DNA of 64,000 bases from assembly GCF_000384235.1 (NCBI RefSeq), contig NZ_KB913033.1:1123164-1187163 (forward strand), read 5' to 3'. The stretch comes from Hydrogenovibrio halophilus DSM 15072. GTDB taxonomy: Bacteria; Pseudomonadota; Gammaproteobacteria; Thiomicrospirales; Thiomicrospiraceae. Position numbers and translations under genes: made by a program. This document shows positions 1-8,500 of this stretch, in pieces (position 1 is the stretch's first letter; the number at the start of each line of letters is the position of its first letter). Below the pieces are notes generated by a model. It saw only the letters and a program-made list of their open reading frames with translations. It did no database searches and was not told the origin of the DNA.

Positions 1-214
1 GGGGATTTCCATGTGGGTGCAGCAAAAACTGAATCCGTCGGCGATGATGGACGAAATGCAGCAGAAGGTGATGAAAGCCCTGCCGTTCATTTTCACCGTC
101 TTCTTTATGTTCTTCCCCGCCGGTCTGGTTCTGTACTGGGTGGTGAACAACATCCTGTCGGTGGCGCAGCAGTGGTACATCACCCGCAAGATCGAAGCCG
201 GCGAAGAAAAATAG
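1..214 (+). CDS. yidC: Membrane protein insertase YidC, C-terminal end (partial)
   Basis: The reading frame is open from the left edge (codons from base 2), so this is the 3' end of a gene that starts outside the window. The visible residues carry the last two hydrophobic segments ([22 protein letters not shown] and [17 protein letters not shown]), characteristic of the conserved YidC/Oxa1 core. YidC inserts and folds inner-membrane proteins, alone or with SecYEG. The short basic tail (KIEAGEEK) is normal for the family. A small gene follows after 10 bases and mnmE lies downstream, matching the usual rnpA-yidC-mnmE order near the replication origin. Confidence 0.95.
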   Translation, partial: GISMWVQQKLNPSAMMDEMQQKVMKALPFIFTVFFMFFPAGLVLYWVVNNILSVAQQWYITRKIEAGEEK

Positions 215-224
215 AGGATTTGCG

Positions 225-566
225 ATGCAACTGACTTACGAGAAACCCGGAAAAGACCACCCGATGTTCGGTCGGGTGGATTTCATTGTCGCCGATGGCA
301 CCACGCCGCTTTGCTACAAGGTCGGTGACCATTATCTGCCACTGGAAACCTCTGCCGGGAGCACCAGCGCCGCGCAGGATTCCGCCAAGGCCGCCGAGTC
401 GGTCAAAACGCGGGATCTGTTTGTGCTGTCGTTCAAGATCAATGACGAAGACGAGGAAATGACCTTTACCTCGAAAAAGAAGCTCGACAAAGCCCGCGAC
501 GCCCTGAGCGCCAAGCCGTTTGTCAGTGACTTTGACGTCAAAACCTATCGCGTGCTGGCGGAGTAG
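225..566 (+). CDS. Conserved-looking small protein, function unknown
   Basis: 113 residues starting at ATG 225, 10 bases after yidC, with a GAGG ribosome-binding site overlapping the yidC end; so probably co-transcribed with yidC. I do not recognise the family. The protein is soluble and highly charged. An N-terminal half (about residues 1-45, with PMFGRVDFIVADGTTPLCYKV) is joined by a small Ala/Ser linker to a C-terminal half rich in Lys, Asp and Glu (NDEDEEMTFTSKKKLDKA). No signal peptide or membrane segment. A strong terminator closes the unit before mnmE. The Shine-Dalgarno site and tight spacing make it a real gene. Confidence 0.8.
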   Translation: MQLTYEKPGKDHPMFGRVDFIVADGTTPLCYKVGDHYLPLETSAGSTSAAQDSAKAAESVKTRDLFVLSFKINDEDEEMTFTSKKKLDKARDALSAKPFVSDFDVKTYRVLAE

Positions 567-593
567 GCATGAGCCTGGCCAAGCGCATTGATC

Positions 594-616
594 AACGCCC
601 GTTACGGGCGTTTTTT
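594..616 (+). terminator. Rho-independent terminator after yidC unit
   Basis: Stem AACGCCC / GGGCGTT with a GTTAC loop, followed by six T residues. It lies 28 bases after the 113-residue gene and ends 24 bases before mnmE, so it separates the two transcription units. Confidence 0.85.
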
Positions 617-639
617 GTCTCTGTCACCGGCGGTCCGGC

Positions 640-2034
640 ATGAGCGATCCCCTGTTTATGTCCGCTCAGACCGAGACCATCGCCGCTCTGGCCACGCCGC
701 CGGGTCGCGGTGGGGTCGGCATTGTCCGGGTCTCGGGCCCGCAAAGCCGTGCCATTGCCCAGGCCATGCTGGGGCAGTGTCCGCCACCACGCTATGCTCA
801 TTTCGGCCCTTTTTACGGCAAAGACGGCACGGTGCTGGATCAAGGCATCGCACTGTTCTTTGAAGGCCCGCATTCGTTTACCGGCGAAGACGTGATCGAA
901 TTTCAGGGCCACGGCGGCCCGGTGGTGATGCAGTGGCTGTTGAATCGGGCCGTGACACTGGGCGCACGTCTGGCCGATCCGGGCGAGTTTTCCCAACAGG
1001 CGTTTTTGAATGACAAGCTGGATCTGGCTCAAGCCGAAGCCATTGCCGATCTGATCGATGCCAGCTCGGATCAGGCCGCGCGTTCGGCCCTACGCTCGCT
1101 GCAGGGCGAATTTTCCAACCGCATTCACACCCTGGTGGAGCAGTTGATCGCCCTGCGCATTTATGTGGAAGCCGCGATCGATTTCCCCGACGAGGAAATC
1201 GACTTTTTGAGCGACGGCAAGGTCGCGGCCGATCTGGCCGAAATCGAATCACAGTTGGCTTTCGTGCTGGCCAGTGCCCGTCAGGGTGCGATGCTGCGCG
1301 AAGGGCTGTCGGTGGTGATACTGGGACGGCCCAATGCGGGCAAATCCAGTCTGCTCAATGCCTTGTCGGGCCGCGAATCGGCGATTGTGACCGACATTGC
1401 CGGCACCACGCGCGACATTGTTAAAGAAGAAATTGTGATCGATGGCCTGCCATTGCATGTGCTCGACACCGCCGGGCTGCGCGAGGCCACCGATGCGGTG
1501 GAGAAAATCGGGATCGAGCGCGCCTGGGCGGCACTGGATCAGGCCGACCACGTGCTGGTGATGGTTCAGGGCGGGGAGGCGATGGCCGAAGAAGACCGTC
1601 GCATTCTGGCGCAACTGCCGCGCGGCATGCCGGTGACCCTGATCCACAATAAGATCGATCTGATGGAACAATCACCAGGCCTGGTCAAAAATGACGCCTC
1701 GGAACAGGCGCAAAGCGGTGTCGAAACCGAAATCTGGCTCTCGGCCAAACACGGGATCGGTCTGGACCTGCTCACCGCACATTTAAAAGACCGGATGGGC
1801 CTGCTCCAGACCAGCGAAGGCGTGGTCATGGCCCGAGAACGCCATTTGCAGGCCCTGCAGGCCGCGCAAAGCCATCTGGAACAGGGCCGGGTGCAATTGC
1901 ACGATTTCGCCGCCGGCGAACTGCTGGCCGAAGACCTGCGTCAGGCTCAACAGGCGCTGTCGTCCATCACCGGCGAATTCACCTCCGACGACCTGCTGGG
2001 CCGGATTTTTTCATCCTTCTGTATTGGGAAATGA
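640..2034 (+). CDS. mnmE: tRNA uridine-5-carboxymethylaminomethyl modification GTPase MnmE
   Basis: 464 residues (E. coli about 454). With MnmG it builds the cmnm5 modification on wobble uridine 34 of several tRNAs. The N-terminal formyl-THF-binding region starts with [16 protein letters not shown]. The G domain has GRPNAGKS (about residues 229-236), the GTTRD switch, DTAGLR and NKID. The helical C terminus ends in CIGK with the functional cysteine (C461). Start ATG 640 could equally be ATG 658, because the family core begins just after it. A copy of the ACCAGGCCTGGT palindrome at 1674-1685 codes for PGLV in the G domain, an unusual insertion-like segment ([18 protein letters not shown]). Partner mnmG sits 40 kb away. 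Confidence 0.98.
   Translation: MSDPLFMSAQTETIAALATPPGRGGVGIVRVSGPQSRAIAQAMLGQCPPPRYAHFGPFYGKDGTVLDQGIALFFEGPHSFTGEDVIEFQGHGGPVVMQWLLNRAVTLGARLADPGEFSQQAFLNDKLDLAQAEAIADLIDASSDQAARSALRSLQGEFSNRIHTLVEQLIALRIYVEAAIDFPDEEIDFLSDGKVAADLAEIESQLAFVLASARQGAMLREGLSVVILGRPNAGKSSLLNALSGRESAIVTDIAGTTRDIVKEEIVIDGLPLHVLDTAGLREATDAVEKIGIERAWAALDQADHVLVMVQGGEAMAEEDRRILAQLPRGMPVTLIHNKIDLMEQSPGLVKNDASEQAQSGVETEIWLSAKHGIGLDLLTAHLKDRMGLLQTSEGVVMARERHLQALQAAQSHLEQGRVQLHDFAAGELLAEDLRQAQQALSSITGEFTSDDLLGRIFSSFCIGK
1674..1685. repeat. Palindrome ACCAGGCCTGGT, copy 1 (in mnmE)
   Basis: Perfect 12-bp palindrome followed by CAAAAA. Read in the mnmE frame as S-PGLV-K. Confidence 0.97.
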
Positions 2035-2035
2035 C

Positions 2036-2209
2036 ATGTTAGCTTTTATGAATTGGGTGACCGGTTGGTTTGGGTACGAGTGGGTGATGGATGAGCGTCC
2101 GCGCCCGCTGGAGGACGAATCCGATCCGATTTCGGATGAGGGTTGGGAAGACCTGCACCGGCATTCGCCACGCTATCGCTTGCGGAAAATACCGAAGGAA
2201 TCGGATTGA
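2036..2209 (+). CDS. Small acidic protein, function unknown
   Basis: 57 residues from ATG 2036, directly after the mnmE stop (2032-2034); an in-frame TTG at 2024 and ATG at 2048 are alternative starts. The N terminus is aromatic and weakly hydrophobic (MLAFMNWVTGWFGYEWVMDE), followed by an acidic stretch (LEDESDPISDEGWEDLH) and a basic end (RYRLRKIPKESD). Its stop overlaps the next start (TGATG), so it is probably translated from an mnmE-transporter transcript. No family recognised. Confidence 0.65.
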   Translation: MLAFMNWVTGWFGYEWVMDERPRPLEDESDPISDEGWEDLHRHSPRYRLRKIPKESD

Positions 2210-3180
2210 TGAACCACACGCCTCTGTTGCCGGTGGAAACGCGCCTGAAGCTTGAAAAAACCGCGATCAAGCTGGTGATGGTGGGCGATGCGATCATGGC
2301 CATTCTGGGGTTTGCGTTTTTCTATGCGACCTACTCCCACGCCATTCTGATGGACGCGGTGTACCCGTTTATTGATCTGATCGCCGCGTTGCTGACTTTG
2401 CGTGTGGTCTCGCTGTTTGCCCGCCAGACCCGCCAGCCGGAATCGGGTCACCATTTTATGGGGTATGCGGTGTTCGAGCCGGTACTCAATTTCATCAAAG
2501 GCATACTGATTCTGGGCGTGATTCTGGTGGCGTTTTATGCCTCGGTCAAGGCGCTCTTTACCGGCGGGCGCATGATCGATGCGCACACCGCGGTGTTTTA
2601 TTCGGTGCTGGCCTCGCTGATCAATTTTGGTCTGGCCTGGTACCTGCATCGGTTGAACAAACTGGCACGTTCCTCCTTGATTGAGGTGGACTTGCAGGGT
2701 TGGTTGATTGGTGGCTGGCTGTCGGTGGCGGTGGGGCTGTCGTTCGCTCTGGCCATCTGGCTGGAAAATCTGGGCTGGTATGCCTGGTTGCCTTACACCG
2801 ATCCGGTGGTGGTGGTGATTCTGATTCTGGTGATCTTGCCGATGCCGCTGAAAATCCTCAAGGAAAATGGCCTGCAGATTGTGCGCCGCAGTGGCAACAG
2901 CGACACGGGACGGGCGATCAAGCAACGGATAGTCAGCGCGCTGGAAGGGCTGACCGACCGACATGGCGACCTCGTCTCACCGGAGCAGGTGAAAATGCGC
3001 TATCTGCAGATGGGACGCATGGTCTATGTGCAGGCGTATGTGCTGGTACCGGTTGACGCAGAGGTGACGCTGGCGCAGCAGGATGCGGCCAGGGCACGGG
3101 CGCATCAGGCGCTGGCGCAGCAACTGGACTATTTTTCGCTGGATTTGGTGTTTACCCAACAGGCTGATTGGCTGGCGTAA
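2209..3180 (+). CDS. Cation diffusion facilitator (CDF) family transporter
   Basis: 323 residues with about six hydrophobic segments and a soluble C-terminal domain. CDF proteins export divalent metals (Zn, Fe, Mn, Co) in exchange for protons. The TM2 pattern ILMDAVYPFIDLIAAL has the spaced aspartates expected of the metal site. The TM5 region SSLIEVDLQGW is more diverged than in classical zinc exporters, so the metal cannot be named. The C-terminal part (about residues 240-323) fits the CDF cytoplasmic dimerisation domain. ATG 2209 overlaps the preceding stop by one base, implying translational coupling. Confidence 0.82.
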   Translation: MNHTPLLPVETRLKLEKTAIKLVMVGDAIMAILGFAFFYATYSHAILMDAVYPFIDLIAALLTLRVVSLFARQTRQPESGHHFMGYAVFEPVLNFIKGILILGVILVAFYASVKALFTGGRMIDAHTAVFYSVLASLINFGLAWYLHRLNKLARSSLIEVDLQGWLIGGWLSVAVGLSFALAIWLENLGWYAWLPYTDPVVVVILILVILPMPLKILKENGLQIVRRSGNSDTGRAIKQRIVSALEGLTDRHGDLVSPEQVKMRYLQMGRMVYVQAYVLVPVDAEVTLAQQDAARARAHQALAQQLDYFSLDLVFTQQADWLA

Positions 3181-3189
3181 GGCGGGTTT

Positions 3190-3265
3190 GTCCCGGCCGT
3201 AGCGGAGAGAATCTTGGCTGGGCGGTACATACCGAACCAGATGCTTCGGCTTCGCTCAGCATGAC
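3190..3265. repeat. Interspersed hairpin element, degenerate copy A
   Basis: About 76 bp. The right end, ATGCTTCGGCTTCGCTCAGC followed by ATGAC, matches copy B at 3326-3403 almost exactly. The left end (TCCCGGCCGTAGCGGAGA...) is a decayed version of copy B's left end. Each copy is an imperfect inverted repeat. Confidence 0.75.
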
Positions 3266-3325
3266 AGGGATTTGGTCGGCTTGGGCGGTTTATCGCTTAT
3301 CGGTTGTCATTCGGCGAATGCCCTT

Positions 3326-3403
3326 GTCATCCCGACCGAAGCGGAGGGATCTTTGGCGGGTTGGCACATGCGAGTAAGATGCTTCGGCTTCGCTCAGCAT
3401 GAC
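3326..3403. repeat. Interspersed hairpin element, copy B
   Basis: 78 bp with imperfect terminal inverted repeats of about 28 bp: left GTCATCCCGACCGAAGCGGA..., right end complementary to GTCATGCTGAGCGAAGCCGA.... A reverse-orientation copy is at 8306-8384 and a half copy at 12662-12690. No coding capacity. From memory, similar words occur between genes in many unrelated bacteria. Confidence 0.8.
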
Positions 3404-3443
3404 GGTTTATTTAACAATCTCTATATCTCAGAGGAATCAGACA

Positions 3444-4586
3444 ATGCGCAGCGTTCATCCAAACAGGGTCGGGTTGGTCAGTGTGTTTCTGGCGCTGGCG
3501 ATCGGGGCTGGCTGCTCCGAGTCGGAGCCGGAATCCGGTGCGGAACCGCCGCCGGTGGTGCAGGCGTATGCGGTTACGGCAACCCCTCAGCCGGGCCAGA
3601 CCCTCAGTGGCGAGGTGGTGCCGCGCTTTCAAACCGCGATGAGCTTTCGGGTCGGGGGCGAAGTGGTGGAACGCCGGGTGGAAGTGGGCGACCGACTCAA
3701 ACCCGGTGCCGTGCTGATGAAGCTGGACCCGACCGATTTTGAACTGGCGCTGGATGCGTTGCAGGCCAATATGGATGCGACCCGCTCCGAAATCGTCAAT
3801 GCCCGTTCGGAGCTGGCACGGCTGGAACGTCTGTTTCAAAAAAATCTGACCTCTGAGCAGTCGTTGGATCGGGCACAGAATCAGCTCAATGTGTTGCAGG
3901 CCCGTCTGGAAACCCAAAAACGCGAAGCGGCGCAAACCCAGCATCAGATCGACTATGCGACCTTGCGTGTGCCCGACAATCTACCAGGCCTGGTCAAAAT
4001 CACAGACGTTTTGACCGAGACCGGCGAAGTGGTCAATCCGGGCCAGCCGGTGTTGCGTTTGGCCAGCGTGGCACCCACGGAAGTGGCCATCGATTTGCCT
4101 CAATCACTGCGTCAGAACCCGCCGGAAGCCGTTTCCGTCACCTTGAATGAACAGACATTTGAATTGGCGTTGCAGCGAAGCGGCGATCAGGCCAACCCAC
4201 AAAGCCGTACCTGGCCCGCCTGGTATGGCCTGACTGACACGGACAAAAATCACCAGGCCTGGTTAAAACAGGCTCAGTGGGGCAAGACCGTGGCCGCGCG
4301 TCTGCCTCAGGCCGATCAAGCCTTACAAGCCTTCAGGGTGCCGGTGAGTGCCCTGCTGCGTCGTGGCGAGACGGCTCAGGTCTGGCGGCTGCAACCCGAC
4401 GACAGCACAGATACGGGATACACTCTGGTGGCCGTATCGGTCGAGGTGCAGGCGATCAGCCATGATTGGGCCTGGGTGCAGGCCGACGCCAGCCGCCAAA
4501 ACACACTGGGCGCAGGCGATGAATTGGTCGCCTTTGGCGTTCACAAACTGCACGCCGGTCAGGCCGTGCGGAGGCTGGCCCCTTGA
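3444..4586 (+). CDS. RND efflux periplasmic adaptor (membrane fusion) lipoprotein
   Basis: 380 residues from ATG 3444, preceded by a GAGG site; the longer frame back to 3399 would read through repeat B. A signal peptide ends in lipobox AIGAGC (Cys24), so it is a lipoprotein anchored in the membrane. Domains in order: barrel-sandwich half (SFRVGGEVVERRVEVGDRLKPG), alpha-helical hairpin (about residues 95-165), second barrel-sandwich half (GLVKITDVLTETGEVVNPGQPVLRLA) and a beta-barrel. It links the inner-membrane pump to an outer-membrane channel; no channel gene is nearby. Two palindrome copies lie in frame (PGLV and QAW). It overlaps the pump gene by four bases, so the two form an operon. Confidence 0.93.
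   Translation: MRSVHPNRVGLVSVFLALAIGAGCSESEPESGAEPPPVVQAYAVTATPQPGQTLSGEVVPRFQTAMSFRVGGEVVERRVEVGDRLKPGAVLMKLDPTDFELALDALQANMDATRSEIVNARSELARLERLFQKNLTSEQSLDRAQNQLNVLQARLETQKREAAQTQHQIDYATLRVPDNLPGLVKITDVLTETGEVVNPGQPVLRLASVAPTEVAIDLPQSLRQNPPEAVSVTLNEQTFELALQRSGDQANPQSRTWPAWYGLTDTDKNHQAWLKQAQWGKTVAARLPQADQALQAFRVPVSALLRRGETAQVWRLQPDDSTDTGYTLVAVSVEVQAISHDWAWVQADASRQNTLGAGDELVAFGVHKLHAGQAVRRLAP
3983..3994. repeat. Palindrome ACCAGGCCTGGT, copy 2 (in adaptor gene)
   Basis: Perfect copy followed by CAAAAT; translated as PGLV. Confidence 0.97.
4252..4263. repeat. Palindrome ACCAGGCCTGGT, copy 3 (in adaptor gene)
   Basis: Perfect copy followed by TAAAAC; translated as HQAWLK. Only 269 bp from copy 2, the second closest spacing after none nearer in the window. 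Confidence 0.97.
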
Positions 4587-7500
4587 AACGCTTTAACCTG
4601 TCGGCCTACGCGGTCCAGCACCCGGCGCTGAGCCTGTATTTTATTGTGGTGGTGGCGCTGGCCGGTTTGTGGGCGTTTATGAACATGGGCCGCGCCGAAG
4701 ACCCGAGTTTTGATGTGAACACCATGGTGGTCAGCGCCCAGTGGCCGGGGGCGACGGCGGAACAGATGCAGGAACAGGTCGCCGATCCGCTCAGCCGCGA
4801 GCTGTTGAAAATCCGCTATATGGACCGGGTGGAGACCAAAGTCCAGCCGGGCGCGGTCAGTTTGATGGTGACCTTTGCCGATCACACACCCGGCGGTCTG
4901 ACCCAGGATTTGTATTATCAGGTGCGCAAACGCCTGACCGACATTGCCCCGAGCTTGCCCGATGGCGTGCAGGGGCCGGTGTTCAATGACGATTTTGAGG
5001 ACGTTTATTTCAGTCTGTATGCCCTGACCGCCGAAGACATGCCGCAGTCGGCCATGCTGAAAACAGCGGATCGGTTGCAGGTGGGGCTCAGTCGCATTGA
5101 TGGGGTCAAGAAAGTGGATCTGATCGGCGAACAGGCGCAACGGATTTGGGTGGACTTGGATTTGGCGGCGCTGAGCCAGCGGCAATTGAGTCCAGCTCAG
5201 ATTCAAACGGCGTTGAGCGCGCATCTGGACGTCACCCCGAGCGGGTTTGTCGACACCCAGGGACCTCGAATCTATCTGCGTTCACGCCTCAATGGCGAAG
5301 GCGTGGCACCCGATGCCCAGGCGATGGCCGATTTGCCCCTGAATGTGGACGGACAAATGTTGCGTCTGGGGGACGTGGCCGATGTTTATCGTGGTACCGA
5401 AGACCCGCCGAGTTTTCTGATTCGCAACAAGGGCGAGCCGGCGCTGATGATCGGGGTGATCATGCAGGATCAGACCAATGGTCTGACGCTGGAACAACGC
5501 CTGAAAACGTTTGAACAGACCGCGCATCAGGACCTGCCGGTGGGCATGCGACTGGAAAAAGTCACCAATCAGGCAGATGCGATCAAGCGCGCGGTCTCGA
5601 CCTTTGAGCTCAAATTCATGACCGCATTGCTGGTGGTGTGGCTGGTGAGTCTGGCCACGCTGGGACTGCGCGCCGGGGTGGTGGTGGCTTTGGCGGTGCC
5701 GCTGACGCTGGCGATGACGTTTGTGTTTATGGTGATCGAAGGGTTCAATCTGGATCGGATCACCCTGGGCGCACTGATCATTTCCCTGGGGTTGCTGGTG
5801 GACGACGCCATTATTTCGATTGAAATGATGCTGGTGAAAATGAAAGAGGGGCTCGACAAGGCCAAATCGGCGGCGTTTGCCTGGCAGGTCACCGCCGCGC
5901 CGATGCTGGTGGGCACACTGGTCACGGTGGTGGGGTTTCTGCCCATCGGGCTGGCGCAATCGCGGGTCGGCGACTACGCTGGTGGGATTTTCTGGGTGCT
6001 GGGCACCACCCTGATCGCGTCCTGGCTGGTCGCGGTGTATTTTATTCCCTATCTGGGGGTGAAGCTGCTCAAGGTGCCTGCGAATAAATCCGGCACGGGC
6101 GAAAACCGTGACGACCCTTATCAGACCCGGTTTTACCGACGGTTGCGCTCGGTGATCAAAGCTTGTGTGCGCTATCGGAAAACCGTGGTGGCGCTGACGG
6201 TGGGCGTGTTTGCGCTGTCGGTGGTGGGCATGGTCACCCAGGTGGAAAAACAGTTTTTCCCCAGCTCGGACCGCCCGGAACTGATGGTGGATGTGTATCT
6301 GCCCAAAGGCTCGTCGATTAAGGCGACCGATGCGGTGACCCGAGAGTTGGAAGCGGTGATCAAAGAGTACGACGAAGTCGAATCCCTGTCGGCCTATGTG
6401 GGGCAGGGCGCGCCGCGTTTCTTTCTGGCATTGAACCCGGAATTGCCCAATCCGGCCTTTGCCAAAATCATTGCGGTGACCCATGACAAGGACGCACGCA
6501 TGGCCCTGCGGGAAAAACTGCAGGCACGGATTGATGGCGGTGAGTTTGGCGAGGCGCGGGTGCGGGTGCATCCGTTGCTGTTTGGCCCGCCGGTGCAGTG
6601 GCCGGTCAGTTTCCGGGTGATGGGGCCGGAGCTGGAGCAGTTGCGTCCGATTGCCGAGCGCTTGCGGACGATCATGGCCGAACAGACGTTTACCCGTGAC
6701 CCGCACTTGCAGTGGGGTGAGCAGGCCCCGGTGTTGCAATTGGATTTTGAGGCCGACCGTTTGGCGCGTCTGGGCCTGAGTCAGGCCGAGGTCAAAGCGC
6801 AACTGGCGGCGGCGCTGGATGGGATCACCGTCTCTGAAATCAAACGTGATCAGCGCACCCTGGCGGTGAAAGTGCGTGCCGATGCGGCGGCACGCGCCCA
6901 TCCCGAGCGTCTGGCCGATCTGCCGATTCGCTTGCCCGTGAGCGCCGGCAGCGATGCGCCGCCCACCGTGCCACTGTCGCATCTGGCGAAGCTCAGCTGG
7001 GGCTATGAAATGCCGTGGCTGGAGCGACGCAACCGCGAACCGGTGATGCAGGTCAACGCGCAGATCGAATCGGGCATGCAACCGCCGGTGGCGACCGAAC
7101 GTCTGATGCAGGCGTTTGCGCCGGTGCTCGCCGATTTGCCGCACGGCTATCGGGTCGAGGTGGGCGGCTCGGTCGAGGAATCGGGCAAAGCACAAAGTTC
7201 GATCAAGGTGATGATGCCGCTGATGTTACTGGTGATGTCGCTGCTGATCATGCTGTTGGTCAAATCGATCAGCACCTTGTTTATGGTGTTGGTCACGGCC
7301 CCGTTGGGACTGATCGGAGCGGTGGCGGCGATGTGGCTGTTCAATCAGCCATTCGGCTTTGTGGCCAATCTGGGTCTGATCGGACTGGGCGGGATTTTGA
7401 TGCGCAACACCCTGATTCTGACCGGGCAGATCGACGACAACCGCCAGCAGGGCATGGCGCTGGGCGAGGCGCTGGTGGATGCCACCGTGCGCCGCGCGCG

Positions 7501-7675
7501 GCCAGTGTTGCTGACCGCGCTGGCGGCCATGCTGGCGTTTATTCCGTTGACCACGTCCACCTTCTGGGGGCCGATGGCCTATGTCCTGATCGGCGGGATT
7601 GGCATGGGCACGCTGTTGACGTTATTATTTCTGCCGGCTTTGTATGCGCTCTGGTTTCGGGTCAAGGTGGCGTAA
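4583..7675 (+). CDS. RND-family efflux pump, inner-membrane transporter
   Basis: 1030 residues, the usual length for AcrB/MexF-type pumps that export drugs or other amphiphiles using the proton gradient. It shows an N-terminal helix, a large periplasmic domain, the TM2-TM6 block (LISLGLLVDDAIISIEMM carries the acidic proton-relay residues), a second periplasmic domain and a C-terminal block of helices (NLGLIGLGGILMRNTLIL). The start is TTG 4583, overlapping the adaptor stop, with a GGAGG site eight bases upstream; no ATG fits as well. Substrate not predictable. Forms an operon with the adaptor. Confidence 0.95.
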   Translation: MKRFNLSAYAVQHPALSLYFIVVVALAGLWAFMNMGRAEDPSFDVNTMVVSAQWPGATAEQMQEQVADPLSRELLKIRYMDRVETKVQPGAVSLMVTFADHTPGGLTQDLYYQVRKRLTDIAPSLPDGVQGPVFNDDFEDVYFSLYALTAEDMPQSAMLKTADRLQVGLSRIDGVKKVDLIGEQAQRIWVDLDLAALSQRQLSPAQIQTALSAHLDVTPSGFVDTQGPRIYLRSRLNGEGVAPDAQAMADLPLNVDGQMLRLGDVADVYRGTEDPPSFLIRNKGEPALMIGVIMQDQTNGLTLEQRLKTFEQTAHQDLPVGMRLEKVTNQADAIKRAVSTFELKFMTALLVVWLVSLATLGLRAGVVVALAVPLTLAMTFVFMVIEGFNLDRITLGALIISLGLLVDDAIISIEMMLVKMKEGLDKAKSAAFAWQVTAAPMLVGTLVTVVGFLPIGLAQSRVGDYAGGIFWVLGTTLIASWLVAVYFIPYLGVKLLKVPANKSGTGENRDDPYQTRFYRRLRSVIKACVRYRKTVVALTVGVFALSVVGMVTQVEKQFFPSSDRPELMVDVYLPKGSSIKATDAVTRELEAVIKEYDEVESLSAYVGQGAPRFFLALNPELPNPAFAKIIAVTHDKDARMALREKLQARIDGGEFGEARVRVHPLLFGPPVQWPVSFRVMGPELEQLRPIAERLRTIMAEQTFTRDPHLQWGEQAPVLQLDFEADRLARLGLSQAEVKAQLAAALDGITVSEIKRDQRTLAVKVRADAAARAHPERLADLPIRLPVSAGSDAPPTVPLSHLAKLSWGYEMPWLERRNREPVMQVNAQIESGMQPPVATERLMQAFAPVLADLPHGYRVEVGGSVEESGKAQSSIKVMMPLMLLVMSLLIMLLVKSISTLFMVLVTAPLGLIGAVAAMWLFNQPFGFVANLGLIGLGGILMRNTLILTGQIDDNRQQGMALGEALVDATVRRARPVLLTALAAMLAFIPLTTSTFWGPMAYVLIGGIGMGTLLTLLFLPALYALWFRVKVA

Positions 7676-8293
7676 ATGAGTTATGCGATGCCCGCTCATC
7701 CCCATGAGGCCGAAATCGAAATCAAAAAAAGCCGTTTTCTTGCCTTTGCGCATCCGATTGACTCACGCGAACAGGCGATGGCGATTGTGGCCGACTACAA
7801 AGCCGCTTATCCGGATGCGCGTCATCATTGCTGGGCTTACCAGTTGGGCGATCCGGCCTGCGCTTACAATGCCGGGATGGACGACGACGGCGAGCCGTCC
7901 GGCACCGCGGGCAAGCCGATTTTGAATGTGCTCAGCCACAAAGACGTGGGCGATGTGCTGGTGGTGGTTGTGCGCTATTTTGGCGGCGTCAAACTGGGTG
8001 CGGGCGGACTGACCCGTGCCTACGCCCAATCGGCGCAGGCGGTGATGGAAACCCTGCCGGTGATCGAAAAGGTCGCTATGGTTGAGGTTCAGGTCACTGG
8101 CGATTTTGCCTGTGAGCAATGGCTGCGCCATCAGGCCGCGCAATTTGACGCCGAAGTGGCGGCGGTCGATTACGGCCAAACCGTGTGTGTGACCCTGCAC
8201 TGGCCCCAGGCCAGCTGGCCCGAATTCGAAGCCATGCTCGAAGGGCAGGCCAGTATTGAGCATTGGAAACGAATGGATGAACCAAGCACCTGA
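7676..8293 (+). CDS. yigZ: YigZ/IMPACT family protein
   Basis: 205 residues. Begins with AMPAHPHEAEIEIKKSRFLA and contains the family signature DDGEPSGTAGKPIL and VRYFGGVKLGAGGLTRAY (about residues 62-120), then a ferredoxin-like C-terminal half. Bacterial YigZ is related to the eukaryotic translation regulator IMPACT; its bacterial role is poorly defined. ATG 7676 directly abuts the RND pump stop codon, so it is likely on the same transcript. A terminator containing the ACCAGGCCTGGT palindrome lies downstream at 8429. Confidence 0.93.
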   Translation: MSYAMPAHPHEAEIEIKKSRFLAFAHPIDSREQAMAIVADYKAAYPDARHHCWAYQLGDPACAYNAGMDDDGEPSGTAGKPILNVLSHKDVGDVLVVVVRYFGGVKLGAGGLTRAYAQSAQAVMETLPVIEKVAMVEVQVTGDFACEQWLRHQAAQFDAEVAAVDYGQTVCVTLHWPQASWPEFEAMLEGQASIEHWKRMDEPST

Positions 8294-8305
8294 CTCAAAA
8301 AAGTT

Positions 8306-8384
8306 TTCATGCTGGCCCAAACCGAAGCCTCTTTTGTTGGCGGTGCAATTTTTTGAAAGATCCCTCCGCTGCGGTCGGGATGAC
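8306..8384. repeat. Interspersed hairpin element, copy C (reverse orientation)
   Basis: 79 bp. Its right end is the reverse complement of the GTCATCCCGACCGAAG-type end of copy B, with one change; its left end resembles the other arm (TTCATGCTGGCCCAAACCGA). Lies between yigZ and the BCCT gene. Confidence 0.75.
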
Positions 8385-8428
8385 AATCAGAGTGGCCTCA
8401 ATCCATACAAAATCGAACAGATGGAGAC

Positions 8429-8454
8429 AAAAACCACCAGGCCTGGTGGTTTTT
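8429..8454 (+). terminator. Terminator built on palindrome copy 4
   Basis: A perfect 26-bp palindrome: five A, CC, the core ACCAGGCCTGGT at 8436-8447, GG, five T. Located 135 bases after yigZ and 46 before the BCCT gene. GC-rich stem with T-run reads as a rho-independent terminator on either strand; because the core is shared with coding copies, the stem has been built around the repeated word. Confidence 0.8.
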
Positions 8455-8500
8455 GCTGTGAAATCAGACAAATTGAAGACGACTGACTCAAGGAGCACGC

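Noticed and set aside
569-643. A 24-codon ORF ([16 protein letters not shown]...) ending on the mnmE start (ATGA)
   Set aside because: It runs through the terminator hairpin at 594-616 and has no clear ribosome site, so it is more likely a chance frame.
2173-2964. Long antisense frames such as this histidine/glutamine-rich one
   Set aside because: They are shadows of conserved coding genes on the other strand, created by GC-rich codon use.
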